39,950 nucleotides of DNA from Balamuthia mandrillaris (GCA_031835245.1 JAVKOQ010000233.1:42501-82450), one strand, 5' to 3'. Shown: positions 20,241 through 31,725, numbered from the stretch's first letter. Numbers and translations are program-made. Notes: generated by a model from the sequence alone, not told the origin.

Positions 20241-20901
20241 CCTTTCTCCACCAGTGTGTGTTTTTGTTTATTGCTCCTCGGAGGTATTGTTGGTGCGTTG
20301 TCGTTACAATGTTTATATACTATCAACAAAAAAGAAACGGTGCATGATACTGGTGGGCCGTTTGTTGATGAGGTTATTAAACATTACTGAACGAGCAGCT
20401 TAGATGGCTGCAAACGATAATAGCAGTTGACTCAAATCAGCTACAGATTCGTCCAAACATTATGCATTTGTGCTTGTAACTTTGTTGTGTTGGCCAGCTC
20501 GTTTCGATAGCATTTGTTTCAAGGTTTCCTTTTCTGTCAACCGGGTGAAGAAGCACACAAATACGTTATGCTTACTGTTAATAGCCGGAGAATTATAGTG
20601 ATAATTATAGTCAATTAATTCCTATATTAATATGTGTCATATAGCGACTCCTCAGATATACATAAATGACAAACTCTGTCCGCCAAGTCCGCTCCGTTCA
20701 CCTCGGCTGATATCCATCCCAGCGCTCCTCTAACGAACACGAACACGATAACACGAAACCACGGACCCACCATAAGGACCAACCTTTTATACCAGGATTA
20801 ACTATATGTTTATCCTTACAGTTACAGCCTACAATATTTACACTTTTCCTCTATACCTGATTACTGTGCTTATAATACGCACCTGAAGAAAGAAGCACCT
20901 C
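20241..20901. other. Intergenic region between divergent frizzled-like copy 2 and F-box-like copy 1
   Basis: A two-sided promoter region of 661 bp. It is more AT-rich and less pyrimidine-biased than the rest of the window, with an AATTATAGTGATAATTATAG near-direct repeat at about 20591-20612 followed by TCAATTAATTCC. The sequence before the F-box-like start at 20902 does not resemble the sequence before copies 2 and 3. No gene is seen. Confidence 0.5.
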
Positions 20902-22510
20902 ATGGAGGATACTATGCGTATTCCGGAGATAATGGGACTGCTGTTATCGTGGGTAGATGACAAAACGCTTCACTCATGTTGTTGCGCTGACCATTTGTGG
21001 TTGGAACTCGCCGCAGCTGAGGCACGCCAACGCGTCGAAACAAATGAGGCGGTAATGCCTTTGCTTCTCCTTCGTTATTTTTGCTCTTCTCCTCTCTCAT
21101 TTCTTCTTTCTTTTTGTCGGTTCTTCTCTCTCTCTCTCTCTCTCTCTCTTCTCCCCCCCCCCCCTCTCTCTGTCCCTCTTGCTCTCTCTCGCTCTGGTTG
21201 TCTTTGACTCACAAAGTGCAAACAAGTGGCTTCAACCTCTGGCCTTGGCGCTCAGTCCAGAAGAGGGAGCAAATGCAGAATGCAGGTGGTGGTTGCGACT
21301 TCACTCCGACACGGTGAGGTTTTTGGGCACCGCTGCCTTGCAGTTTGCCTACTGCGATCCAAGCGATTTTCTCATCTTCCGTGACAGGAAGAGGCCTTTT
21401 TACAACACCCCCACCAAACAGGATTGTTTTCCTGTCAGGTCTGTGCGTGTGTGTGTAATGCGTTACCATTTCAAGTCTTTTCATATTTGCTTTTTATTGG
21501 TTTGTGTGTCTTCAACAGCACGCAGCCAACGATATTATCAATGAACTGGGGGATGCTTTGGTGGGAAGACATTGGCATTCTGTTGAAGGATTGTGCTTAT
21601 GATGGTGTCTTTGGCTACAAAGGCAGTCTTGAGCCTTTCACATGTGCTGACATTGCTCAGGTTTGCTTTTTGCCTTGTCTGTGTTCCAACCCTTTTCCTT
21701 TGTCAGTGGTTTTTCTTGTCAGTGACAGAGTACCTCCTGGTGTTTAACAACCCAAAGGTCATGAGCGTTAATGGAGCGTGGTACATCTACTCCTATGAAG
21801 AGCGAGCGTTCTTGGCGATATTTTTGTTGAAGGATGGGCGCTTCGTGTTCTTGTTGGAAGGAAGCGAAACTGGGACAATCGACTCCGGAGTGCGCATACA
21901 TGCGAAATGCATATTTGCATCCTCATTGCAACAGTTGCTGTTCTTTGGGTTGGGTGATGCCAACCGTGAAGACTTGGGCATTCAGTTGGATCCAAAGGCA
22001 CCTCCACAAACCAAGAACAAGACGGTGCGTTTACAACCCTCCAAACATGAACCTTGTTGGTTGTTTAAGAGCATCCTAACCACGAGTGCTTTTGCTCTTC
22101 ATTCCTTCTTCCAGGATAGAAGGGAGCTCATGAAGCTGCATAAAAAGAGCAAAGAGTCTTGGAGAGGAGATGCCGCCAATGCTGTCACCTTTGATCAGCT
22201 GGAACAGTACCTGACCTTCCCTGTGGCCAGACTTTTTGCTCACACCCAAAAGCTTGGGCTTTGCATGTTCCAAGGTCCACACCAGTTCCGTTTGGGGATG
22301 GCTCCAGAGAAACGACCACCAAGCATGAAGGAGCACCCAACCCTCCCTGCCAACCTTTCATCCCAGTCAACCACCGCGGAGGACAAAGTCCTTTGGAACA
22401 AGGATTGGAGTGAAGAGCAGAAAAGGGAACACCAGCTTGTTTGGACGGAGTTCGAATCCGTTTGGGGATTGTGTCCCGGCTTTCATTCGAGTCTTGGTTG
22501 GCTTGAATAA
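20902..22510 (+). CDS. F-box-like protein of unknown family, tandem copy 1
   Basis: Exons 20902-21051, 21227-21438, 21519-21660, 21731-22024 and 22115-22510 give 397 residues. The first exon (IMGLLLSWVDDKTLHSCCCADHLW) looks like an F-box: short helix, hydrophobic core and conserved Trp. The rest (WLQPLALALSPEE, CRWWLRLHSDTVRFLG, NWGMLWWEDIGILL, FNNPKVMSVNGAW, HAKCIFASSLQQLLFFGLGD) is a Trp-rich domain that I cannot assign. The intron 22025-22114 is 90 bp with no in-frame stop, so it may instead be coding (427 residues). Copy 1 ends with 16 or so extra residues (CPGFHSSLGWLE) compared with copies 2 and 3. The stop lies inside a GAATAAAAG polyadenylation-type signal. An SCF adaptor role is an inference from the F-box alone. 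Confidence 0.8.
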
Positions 22511-22674
22511 AAGAAGAGTGATTAATTGGTGCAATTATTGTGTGGCCTTCCAAGAGTTTGCTTTATCTGAGAAATAGGAGAGAATGACGGAGTAAGAGAG
22601 AGAAACCGGTACACACACTAAGCAAGATCTGCTAAGAGCACACCAAGAAACACCCCCAATCTTATCTCTCCTTT

Positions 22675-22709
<35 letters not shown>

Positions 22710-22758
22710 GCACGACCCAAGGCCGAAGAAGAAGCGCACCCCGAGGCAGGACCGTGAC
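22511..22758. promoter_or_regulatory. Spacer between F-box-like copies 1 and 2
   Basis: The first 40 bp (GATTAATTGGTGCAATTATTGTG) recur at 24194-24216 after copy 2. A (GA)n run at 22680-22707 precedes a 50-bp block before the ATG that is almost identical to the block before copy 3. Confidence 0.7.
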
Positions 22759-22935
22759 ATGGAGAACGCGCTGCGCGTTCCGGAGATAGTGGGACAGCTG
22801 TTATCGTGGGTAGACGACAGCACCCTTCATTCGTGTTGTTGCGTTGACCATTTGTGGCTGGAACTCGCCGCAACTGAGGCACGCCAACGCCTAAAAACCG
22901 CTGAAGAGGTGTTGAATATTTGCTTTTCTCCTTTA

Positions 22936-22971
<36 letters not shown>

Positions 22972-24165
22972 TGTCTTTTGCTGACAAAGAGCAAACAAGT
23001 GGCTTCAACCTCTGGCCTTGGCGCTCAGCCCAGAAGAGGGAGCAAACGCAGAATGCAGGTGGTGGCTGCGACTTCACTCCGACACGGTGAGATTTTTGGG
23101 CACCGCTGCCTTGCAGTTTGCCTACTGCGCCACAAGTGGCTTTCTCATCTTCCGTGACAGGAAGAGGCCTTTTTACAACACCCCCACCAGAAAGGATTGC
23201 TTTCCTGTCAGGTATATGTGTAATGCATTACCATCTCAAGCATTTTGTTAATGTTGTTTTGTGTTTCCTCAACAGCACGCAGCCAACGATATTATCAATG
23301 AACTGGGGAATGCTTTGGTGGGAAGACATTGGCATTCTGTTGAAGGATTGTGCTTATGATGGTGTCTTTGGCTACAAAGGCAGTCTTGAGCCTTTCACAT
23401 GTGCTGCCATTGCTCAGGTTTGTTTTTGCCTTGTCTGTTCCAATGTTTTTTTTTTTTGTTGTCTGTCTTTTTTTCTTGTCAGTGACAAAGTGCTTCTTGG
23501 TGTTTAACAACCCAAAGGTCATGAGCGTAAATGGAGCATGGTACATTTGCGGCTTTGAGGAGCGAGCGTTCTTGGCAATTTTTTTGTTGAAGGATGGGCG
23601 CTTCGTGTTCTTGTTGGAAGGAAGCGATATCGGGTCGGCCGGCACCGGAGTGCGCATTCATGCGAAATGCATATTTGCATCCTCATTGCAACAGTTGCTG
23701 TTCTTTGGGTTGGGCGATGCCAACCGTGAAGACTTGGGCATCCAGTTGGATCCAAGGTCACCTCCACAAACCAAGAGTGCTTTTGCGCTGCATTCCTTCC
23801 AGGATAGAAGGGAGCTCATGAAGCTGTTTAAAACGATCAAAGAGTCTTGGAAACAAGATGCTGCCAATGCTGTCACCTTTGATCAGCTGGAACAGTACCT
23901 GACCTTCCCTGTGGCCAGGCTTTTTTCCCACACCCAAAAGCTTGGGCTTTGCATGTTTAAAAGACCACACAAGTTCCGTTTGGGGATGGCGCCAGAGAAA
24001 CGACCACCAAGCATGAAGGAGCACCCAACCCTCCCCGCTAACATTTCATCCCAGTCAACCACCGCGGAGGACAAAGTCCTTTGGAACAAGGATTGGAGTG
24101 AAGAGCAGAAAAGTGAACACCGGCTTGTTTGGACGGAGTTTGAATCCGTTTGGGGAACCATGTGA
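22759..24165 (+). CDS. F-box-like protein of unknown family, tandem copy 2
   Basis: Exons 22759-22908, 23000-23211, 23276-23417 and 23491-24165 give 392 residues ending ESVWGTM. Same layout as copy 1: F-box-like start (ENALRVPEIVGQLLSWVDD), Trp-rich middle, charged C-terminal part (KVLWNKDWSEEQK). Compared with copy 1 it lacks 69 bp (equivalent of 22016-22084) that contain the donor site of the 90-bp intron, plus 3 bp near the acceptor. The remaining 3' part of the intron is in frame and reads SAFALHSFQ as coding sequence. Intron 1 carries a CT microsatellite; its donor (GTGTTG) is unusual and shared with copy 3. Confidence 0.8.
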
Positions 24166-24318
24166 GTCTTAGTTGGCTTGAATAAAAGGCGTGGATTAAT
24201 TGGTGCAATTATTGTGCCCTTGCATTATGGAGAAATAGGAGATAACACCAGCATAAGAGAGAGAGATTGGCACGACCCAAGGCCGAAGAAGAAGCGCACT
24301 CCAAGGCAGGACCGTGAC
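24166..24318. promoter_or_regulatory. Spacer between F-box-like copies 2 and 3
   Basis: Only 153 bp. Holds the GAATAAAAG signal after copy 2, the shared TTAATTGGTGCAATTATTG block, and a block before the ATG that matches the one before copy 2. An upstream in-frame stretch (RDWHDPRPKKKR...) is shared by copies 2 and 3 but has no ATG. Confidence 0.7.
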
Positions 24319-25021
24319 ATGGAGAACGCGCTGCGCGTTCCGGAGATAGTGGGACAGCTGTTATCGTGGGTAGACGACAGCACCCTTCATTCGTGTTGTT
24401 GCGTTGACCATTTGTGGCTGGAACTCGCCGCAGCTGAGGCACGCCAACGCCTAAAAACCGCTGAAGAGGTGTTGAATATTTGCTTTTCTCCTTTATTCCT
24501 CTCTCTGGTTGTCTTTTGCTGACAAAGAGCAAACAAGTGGCTTCAACCTCTGGCCTTGGCGCTCAGCCCAGAAGAGGGAGCAAACGCAGAATGCAGGTGG
24601 TGGTTGCGACTTCACTCCGACACGGTGAGATTTTTGGGCACCGCTGCCTCCCAGTTTGCCTACTGCGATCCAAGCGATTTTCTCATCTTCCGTGACAGGA
24701 AGAGGCCTTTTTACAACACCCCCACCAAACAGGATTGTTATCCCGTCAGGTCTGTGCGTGTGTGTGTAATGCATTACCATTTCAAGTCTTTTCATATTTG
24801 CTTTTTATTGGTTTTGTTTCATCAACAGAATGCAGCCAACGATATTATCAATGAACTGGGGAATGCTTTGGTGGGAAGACATTGGCATTCTTCTGAAGGA
24901 TTGTGCTTATGACGGTGTCTTTGGCTACAAAGGCAGTCTTGAGCCTTTCACATGTGCTGACATTGCTCAGGTTTGCTTTTTGCCTTGTGTCCCAACCCTT
25001 TTTTATCTGTCATCCTCTTTC

Positions 25022-25068
<47 letters not shown>

Positions 25069-25888
25069 GTTTTTCTCTCTTTCTTTTTTCTCTTCTTATT
25101 TCAGCAAAAGCCCACTGATAGAGTACTTCTTGGTGTTTAACAACCCAAAGGTAATGAGCGTTAATGGAGTGTGGTACATTTATACCTTTGAGCAGCGAGC
25201 GTTCTTGGCAATTTTTTTGTTGAAGGATGGGCGCTTCGTGTTCTTGTTGGAAAGAAGCGATACCGGGTCGATCAGCTCCAGAGTGGACATACATGCGAAA
25301 TGCATATTTGCATCCTCATTGCAACAGTTGCTGTTCTTTGGGTTGGGTGATGCCAACCGTGAGGACTTGGGCATTCAGTTGGATCCAAAGGCACCTCCAC
25401 AAACCAAGAACAAGACGGTGCGTTTACAACCCTCCAAACATGAACCTTGTTGGTTGTTTAAGAGCATCCTAACCACGAGTGCTTTTGCTCTTCTTTCTTT
25501 CTTCCAGGATAAAGATAAACCGCTGCAACAGTTCTTGATGCCCCAGCTGTTTAAAAAGATCAAAGAGTCTTGGAGAGGAGATGCCGTCAATGCTGTCACC
25601 TTTGATCAGCTGGAACAGTACCTGACCTTCCCTGTGGCCAGGCTTTTTGCTCACACCCAAAAGCTTGGGCTTTGCATGTTCCAAGGTCCACACCAGTTCC
25701 GTTTGGGGATGGCGCCAGAGAAACGACCACCAAGCATGAAGGAGCACCCAACCCTCCCTGCCAACCTTTCATCCCAGTCAACCACCGCGGCGGACAAGGT
25801 CCTTTGGAACAAGGATTGGAGTGAAGAGCAGAAAAGGAAACACCAGGTCGTTTTGCAGGAGTTCGACTCCGTTTGGGTTACCATTTGA
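24319..25888 (+). CDS. F-box-like protein of unknown family, tandem copy 3
   Basis: Exons 24319-24468, 24538-24749, 24829-24970, 25124-25417 and 25508-25888 give 392 residues ending DSVWVTI. The 90-bp intron (25418-25507) is present, again without in-frame stops, as in copy 1. The start of the last exon differs from copies 1 and 2: DKDKPLQQFLMPQLFKKIKE replaces the shorter DRRELMKL segment. Intron 3 has expanded to 153 bp through a CT microsatellite at about 25025-25067, while intron 1 has shrunk to 69 bp. Copies 2 and 3 are nearly identical through exons 1-2 and the block upstream of the ATG, so they look like the younger duplicates. Confidence 0.8.
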
Positions 25889-26122
25889 GTCTTGGTTGGC
25901 TTGAATAAAAACGGTTTAAGCTTTTTTTTTTAATTTTTGTAGAGAAATAATAACAACGAATGGCCATTCTTCTCTATGTTTTGCTGTTCACCTCCTAGAC
26001 TTCTTCCGTCCGTTGGGCTCTTTCTTCTCCGCAAACGATACCCAAACAGAAATAAAAACCCATGGGGTTCATTGTTTTAAACTATACTTTTGGTGGTTGT
26101 TATCATAACGCGCGACAGATAT
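25889..26122. other. Convergent 3' intergenic region
   Basis: 3' flanks of F-box-like copy 3 (+) and of the LD/PNUTS-like gene (-). A GAATAAAAA signal follows copy 3 at about 25902-25910. No other feature is seen. Confidence 0.6.
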
Positions 26123-29100
26123 CTATCTGCCTCCTCCTCCTCCTCCTCCAAATCTGCCTCCACCACCGCCACCTCCGAAATACCCTCCACCGCCTCCTCC
26201 GCTTTCACCGCCGTCCTCACTTCCAGGGAGAACGTGCCGAAAGGGACAGTTATCACCATTACGACACCCTCTTGGCGTGTTCCAGTATTTACACACAGGT
26301 GCTGGTTTACCTCCGCCCCGTCCTCCGCCTCCAAAGCCGCCTCTGCCCCTTCCTCCTCCTCTTCCACCAAATCCTCCTCTGCCCCTTCCTCTTCCTCTCC
26401 CGCCGTCCTCCATCATCATTCCTCCCATCTCATTCATCATCATTCTTTCCCCTAAAGGAATGGAGTTTGGATCCTGATAAGAACCAGAGGCAGCTGAGGA
26501 GGGAGGATTGAGATGGAAAGGTGGTGTTGCGTGTTGTTGTGCATAAAAATCGGCTCCTCCCATAGCTCCTGCTGCTCCTCCTGGAAAAGGCATCGCTGCT
26601 CCTCCTGGTCCAAAATGCTTTGTAGTATCAAAATATCAGTCGTCAGTAAAGCTTTAAAAAACAAATAAAACAGATAACATCTCTTTTTCTTTCCGTTTTA
26701 ATCTGTTTCCTCTCTTCTTCTCTCTCTCTTTTCTTTCTCTCGTTTTCTTTTTCTCTCTCTTTCTCTCTCTCTCTTTTTTTTTTTTTTGATCTATTTTGGA
26801 GGAGAAGAGACGATTTTTTTTAATGGATAACAAAACGTTAGAAGAAAAAAGTATTACCTCTGGATAGGACGACGACAAGGAATGAGACAAAGTCGAAGCA
26901 GGAGCAGGAGCGGAAGAGGGAGGCAATGCGGAGCCCATTCCAGCCTGTTGAAACAATGCCTGTAATGCTTGTTGCTGCTGGAACTGTTGTTGCTGCTGCT
27001 GCTGCTGTTGTTGTTGTTGTGCGACAAGACCCTCAGCACCAGCTCCACCGCTGGTGGCCAACAACAATTTGGAAAGACCCTCAAGGCCGCCTTGCGCTCG
27101 CATCAACTCACCTAAAATGCCCAAAGAAGAGGCTTGTTGTTGCTGCTGCTGCTGCTGCTGTTGGAGTAAAAGTTGTTGCTGTTGTTGTTGATAGAGTTGA
27201 TATTGCTCGAGCTGTCGACGTTGTTCGAGTTCTTCGGGAGAGAGGACTTCCTCCCAAGGAATATTGGGAACGTTGTCGTCGTTGAGTTGCTCTGGGGAGG
27301 GAAGATCGCTGGGGGGAGGTTCTGCGGGATCATCGGGAATGTCCTCCGGGCGGAGATACGTTTCCATCAATACTTTGCTCGTCCTTTCTCTTTTGTTGGT
27401 TTGATGGAGAAATAGAGAAAAGGGCAAACGTTAAAATGTTGTCCAAGAGTGATAGAGAAAAGAGAACATTGGATGTGTGTGTTAAGGGAAAGAAAATACA
27501 TACTTTTGGATTTCAGCTTCTTTGCTTTCTTCTCCATGAGCCACTTTGGAATACCATTCATAGCATTGCAAGTCCAAGAGAAGGGGCTTTTGCCATTCGA
27601 CAGTGGGAGCCACCGCGTCCACACGCCGTTGCCATTCCTCCTTGCGCCGCTCCTCGCTCTCCTGTTGAGCTTTGAGCTGTTCGGCCTCTTCCTTTTTCCG
27701 TTGTTGCTCCTGAAAGTCGCGTTCTTGCATCCTTTCGTTCATGGCTGCTTGTCTAAAACCAAGCCCTCGACTCTGTTTGATTAAATGCAGTGTTAGCGAA
27801 TTGCTCATGAGAAAACAAAGGAGAAAAGGGATAAGGGAAGAGGGAAATAGAAAAAGCGGGAAAACAAAGAATAGTTGAAGAGGATAACAAGAAAGAAGGA
27901 ACTATAGAAACTATAGAACACAGAGTACGAACCACTGGCGTGATATATTTGTCAACCATACGTACTGAGACGAGGTCGCTATCAGGCGCCCATGTAACTC
28001 GTTTACGCGGTTTTCCAGAAGCCGATTTCTTTTGTGGTGGCGGAACGTTTTCTTGGTATTGTTGATGGTTTTGCTCTTCTGCTGCTTCATTCTCCTCATT
28101 TTGTGAGGCTCCCTCTTCGGCGAGTCGGGCGCGCCGCTCTTCCAGTTCTTCTCTTTTCCGTTTGGCCAACTTGGATTCTGTTCTCGTTGGCGCTTCTGTT
28201 ACTGCTTTGTTCTGTATTGTTTATACGTATCCAATATATTTTAAAGTGAGACTAACAAAACGCAGAGATGGCATAGCGCAAAAAGAGAAAGTACCTTTCG
28301 TTGCTTCTTGATGTCATCTGCAGACAAAGGCTTTGCCTTGTAGAAAGAAGAGCTTTTGTTGCTCAACCTTCCTGGAAGGGCCTCAGGGCCAACTGCCTCG
28401 ATGATTTTAGCGGCTTGTCTTCTGTCTTTGTTGATGTGTTGCGGCACCAAAGTAAAGCCTTTCTTGCTGGCAGAAGTTGTTGCAGTGGGGACGTTTGCTG
28501 AGGACGAGGCAGTTGTTGGTTTGGAGGAAGCGGAGAGCATATCGTCAAAGTCGCCGCTGGCCGTTAATCTCTGTGTTTGGATAGAGTAAACATCAAATGA
28601 AGAGGAAAAAGGGCGAAGAAAGAAGAAAGATGAGTGAGAAGCATGAAAGGAAAGATCGGTACAGCAGTGGTTTTGGGTTTCTTGTTCTGCGCAGCTTGTT
28701 CGGTTTCACTTCAGTATTAAAGAAAAGTTAGGATTAGCAGACAAGTTAGATTAGAATAAACAAAAAAAAGGAAACAAAGAGAAAAGAGAGAAAAGGAAAA
28801 AACGAGAGAAAACGAGAAGAAACGCACATAGCACGTTTCTTGGCAGCACTGTCAGGAGTAGAGACGGCAGATTGAACAATCTTCTTCCACGACTCCATCA
28901 ACTTTTTGGCCCACGCCGACACACGTTCATTACTGTGTGATTCCATTTTCTTCACACGTTTTCCAATCTGCGAAGATTGCAAAGTATCAACTGTCACAGG
29001 AAGAAAATATAACGCCTTCATGTAAAGAGAAACAACATTGTTAGAATGTTGAAGTCTAAAAGAAAAAAGATAAGAGGAAACGAAAAAGGTTTTTACCTTC

Positions 29101-30777
29101 AAAATACTTCTCAAAAGTGAGACGTTGTTCTCTTTATCAGCTTGAATAATCCAAGACTTCAAAATAGTAAGTCCTTCGCTCTCCACAAACTGTTTTTTAC
29201 ACTCAGTCTTTTTGGTTGCCAACAAAGTGGCCATCAGGATCTTGTGAATGGCGGAGAACTTGTCAGCAAAGAGCATCAACTTGACAAGAGTTTGAATGTG
29301 TTTGCTGTTATTGACGCCAGGACCTCCTGGCCCTGTTATTGCTGCCAGTTTCTCTTGTACAGCTTGTAATTTTCGTCCCTATTTATAACCGTGAGAAGAA
29401 TGGACATAAAAGAATTGCAATTTTTTTTAAAAAAAAAAAAGGAAGAAAGAAGAAAGGAGAAAGAAGAAAGGCTTCGTAATAAAGAGGATGAAACACAAAC
29501 CTCAAGAGCTTTTTGCTTCTTGGCCTGTTTGGATTTATCTTTTGCCCGTTCGGCAGTATAAAACGCAATTACCTACACGTTCAATTAAAACATATCCATT
29601 AGCCCTTTTATCTTGTTTAAAACCTTGATTGCTTTGTCTCTTTTTTGTTATCTTTCTCATTTTTTAAAAAAAAGAAGAACAGAAAGAAAAGAATGTGTCT
29701 GTGTTTGTTTGCAATCGAACATTGTCTTTGTTGAATGAAAGATGAAGAAACAAAAAAAAAGGGAGAAAAGAAGAAGCATAAAGAAGAAAGGAGAGAGAAA
29801 GAGGGAAAGTGAACATACTTCTTCTTGAGAGAGGCCGAGTTTGTTGGCGAGTTCTTGCACTTCTTTAAACGTAGGATTGGAGTTGTTTTGATACGCCTCT
29901 TTCAGAGCTCGTTTTTCATTTTTCTTTTTCTGCTTCTGTAAGTCCTCTTCTTTCTGCTCATTTTTTTCAAAAAAATGTATTGTTTTTGTTTGGTTGACGA
30001 TTTCAACAAGGAGAGGTAAAAAAGAAAAGCACAAAAGGTTTAATGGTCATCAGAAAAACGGTCCCCAAAAAAAAATATAAAGTGCCTTTTGGTTTTTCTT
30101 TTGACAGAAAAGAAAGGGAAGAGAAAGAAAAGAAAGAGAAAAGGATAGGAGAAAGGTACCTGAGCGGGGGTAACGACAGTGGGAGCAGCTGGACGTAACG
30201 GCTGCCCCTCTAAAGGATCCACTCCTGTCAACATTCGCTGCACAAAGCTAAGTCTATACAAGTCCTTCACCTGCGCATGAAAGGCGTCTCGTTGCGCTTG
30301 TAGCTTGCGATGAAGCTCTGCTGTTGCGCTAGCTGATGGGGGAGGGACGGAATAAAACGAAGAAAACGAGGGAGTAGCAGCAGAAGAATAAGAGGGTGGG
30401 GAAGGGAAAGCGCTTTTGTTGGAAGGAGGGGGAGGCGTTGCTCGCTCCGAGTAAGAAAGCTCTGGTGGGAGGGAGAGATGGTCGTTCAACAGCATGTTGG
30501 AGGAGTAGAGCGCAGAGGGGCGGGCGGTAGAGGAGGGCGGGGCCTCCAGGCCTTGGTCCGAGAGGTCTATTTCGGCAAAGGGGTCATCCGTCGCGTGGTT
30601 GGCGCTGTTGCTCTTTGTCGCGGCGGTGGGCTGTGTTTGAGCTTGTGCTGGTGATTGTAGTGGGGGTTGCTGTTGCAGTTGCGATTGATAATAAGTGTTA
30701 TTGGTGTGAATGTGATTTAGAGAAGCAACCTCCTGTTGCTGTTGGTGTTGTGGCTGCTGCACTTGTGGGCCTTGCAT
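26123..30777 (-). CDS. LD/PPP1R10: LUMINIDEPENDENS/PNUTS-like protein: homeodomain, TFIIS-N, PP1-docking motif, CCCH finger
   Basis: Nuclear scaffold likely to target protein phosphatase 1 to RNA polymerase II termination. Exons (minus) 30777-30160, 29953-29819, 29572-29501, 29378-29097, 29015-28828, 28708-28663, 28570-28295, 28211-27933, 27772-27504, 27383-26858 and 26617-26123 all close in phase: 1061 residues. An N-terminal disordered region contains FHAQVKDLYRLSFVQRMLTG, similar to the segment before the plant LD homeodomain. A divergent homeodomain spans about 217-272 (RALKEAYQNNSNPTFKEVQE, then LANKLGLSQEEVIAFYTAER). TFIIS-N/LW domain about 300-425 (ILKSWIIQADKENN, SQIGKRVKKMESH, AKKLMESWKKI). 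PP1-docking KRVTW at 609-613. Gln-rich stretch about 760-830, Arg-Gly repeats, and a CCCH finger C-x8-C-x5-C-x3-H near 1006-1025. The acceptor of exon 10 has a close alternative (AG ending at 27379). Confidence 0.88.
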
Positions 30778-31725
30778 CGAGGAAGCCAACAAGAGAAGAA
30801 GGGAATCAAGTAGCGGCGCCGGCTTGTAGTTGCGTTAAAAAAATGTATCAGGTAGTGCGTGACCAGGTTTATTTTTTGAGCGCAGATTAAGGTCACTTTG
30901 GTTTTAACTGAAGCGAAAATCAAAAAGCAAGGTTAGAGAACGGTGAGATTTTTGTTGTTGTTGTTGCGGGGTGAGGCCTCTTGGTGTTTTTGTGGACTGC
31001 AAAGAGGTTTTTTTTAACAGAAAAAAAAAGGGGGGGAACGGCTGCATAACCACACCTTTTTGTTTGCGGGGCCTCGCCACCCCAGGAAGACCCACCAGAA
31101 GCAAACAAAAACAAAAGGTTTAAAGGGGGGAAAATAATCAAAACCTCTCTCTCTCTCTCTCCCTCTCTCCCTCTCTCCCTCTCTTCTCTCCCTTTTTCTT
31201 TTTTGTGCGTTGAAATTTTTCTTTTCTCTTTTTTTGTGGATTTTCTTTAATGCCCCTCAAGCAGCATAATTTCTGTCGACCTGCTTGCTTACAAAAGGAA
31301 AGTGTTTCCTGCCTACTTTTTTTGATTTTTCGTTGGTGCTTTGAAAAGGGTTTCACCTTTTGTAAGCGACCAACGCGCGCAGTGGTTTGGTTCGACGGTA
31401 GTCCTTGTCGACACCAAAATTTCCCGCTAGAAGCAGCAGGGAAACGCAGGGACTTGTTTTGCTGCCCTTTTTTCCCTTGCCATTTCTCTTCCTCCAAGCG
31501 ATGATCACACAACCCGACGTTGACCACCTCATTTTTTTTCTCCCATAGGTTGACGGGTGCGGGGGATTTTTTTTGTGTGGTGTGGTGCTTTGTTGCGCAA
31601 AGCAAGCAAGAAGAAGCAGAGGCAAATTCTCATCGCTACTCTTTTTTTTTGTCTTGCACAACCCTTTTCGCTACACTTTTCAACCGGTACACAACACCAC
31701 CGAAGAGAGAGAGAGAGAAAAAAAC
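30778..31725. promoter_or_regulatory. Divergent promoter region, LD/PNUTS-like gene and peroxiredoxin
   Basis: 948 bp between two start codons that point away from each other. Contains a GTT run near 30952-30966, a run of nine A then seven G at about 31021-31037, imperfect inverted GGGGTGAGGCC / GGCCTCGCCACCCC segments at about 30968-30979 and 31069-31083, a CTCT-rich microsatellite at 31146-31190, and several T runs. No exon with a recognisable domain is present. Confidence 0.55.
31146..31190. repeat. CT-rich microsatellite
   Basis: (CT)n interrupted by CCCTCTC units in the peroxiredoxin upstream region. Confidence 0.8.

Noticed and set aside
22450-22460. GTTCGAATCC resembling a tRNA B box
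   Set aside because: Lies inside the coding exon of F-box-like copy 1, is partly conserved in the other copies as codons, and has no tRNA fold around it.
26077-26511. Plus-strand open frames opposite the Gly/Arg-rich end of the LD/PNUTS-like gene
   Set aside because: Shadow of a GGC/GGA-rich repeat on the minus strand, where a CCCH finger supports the real frame.
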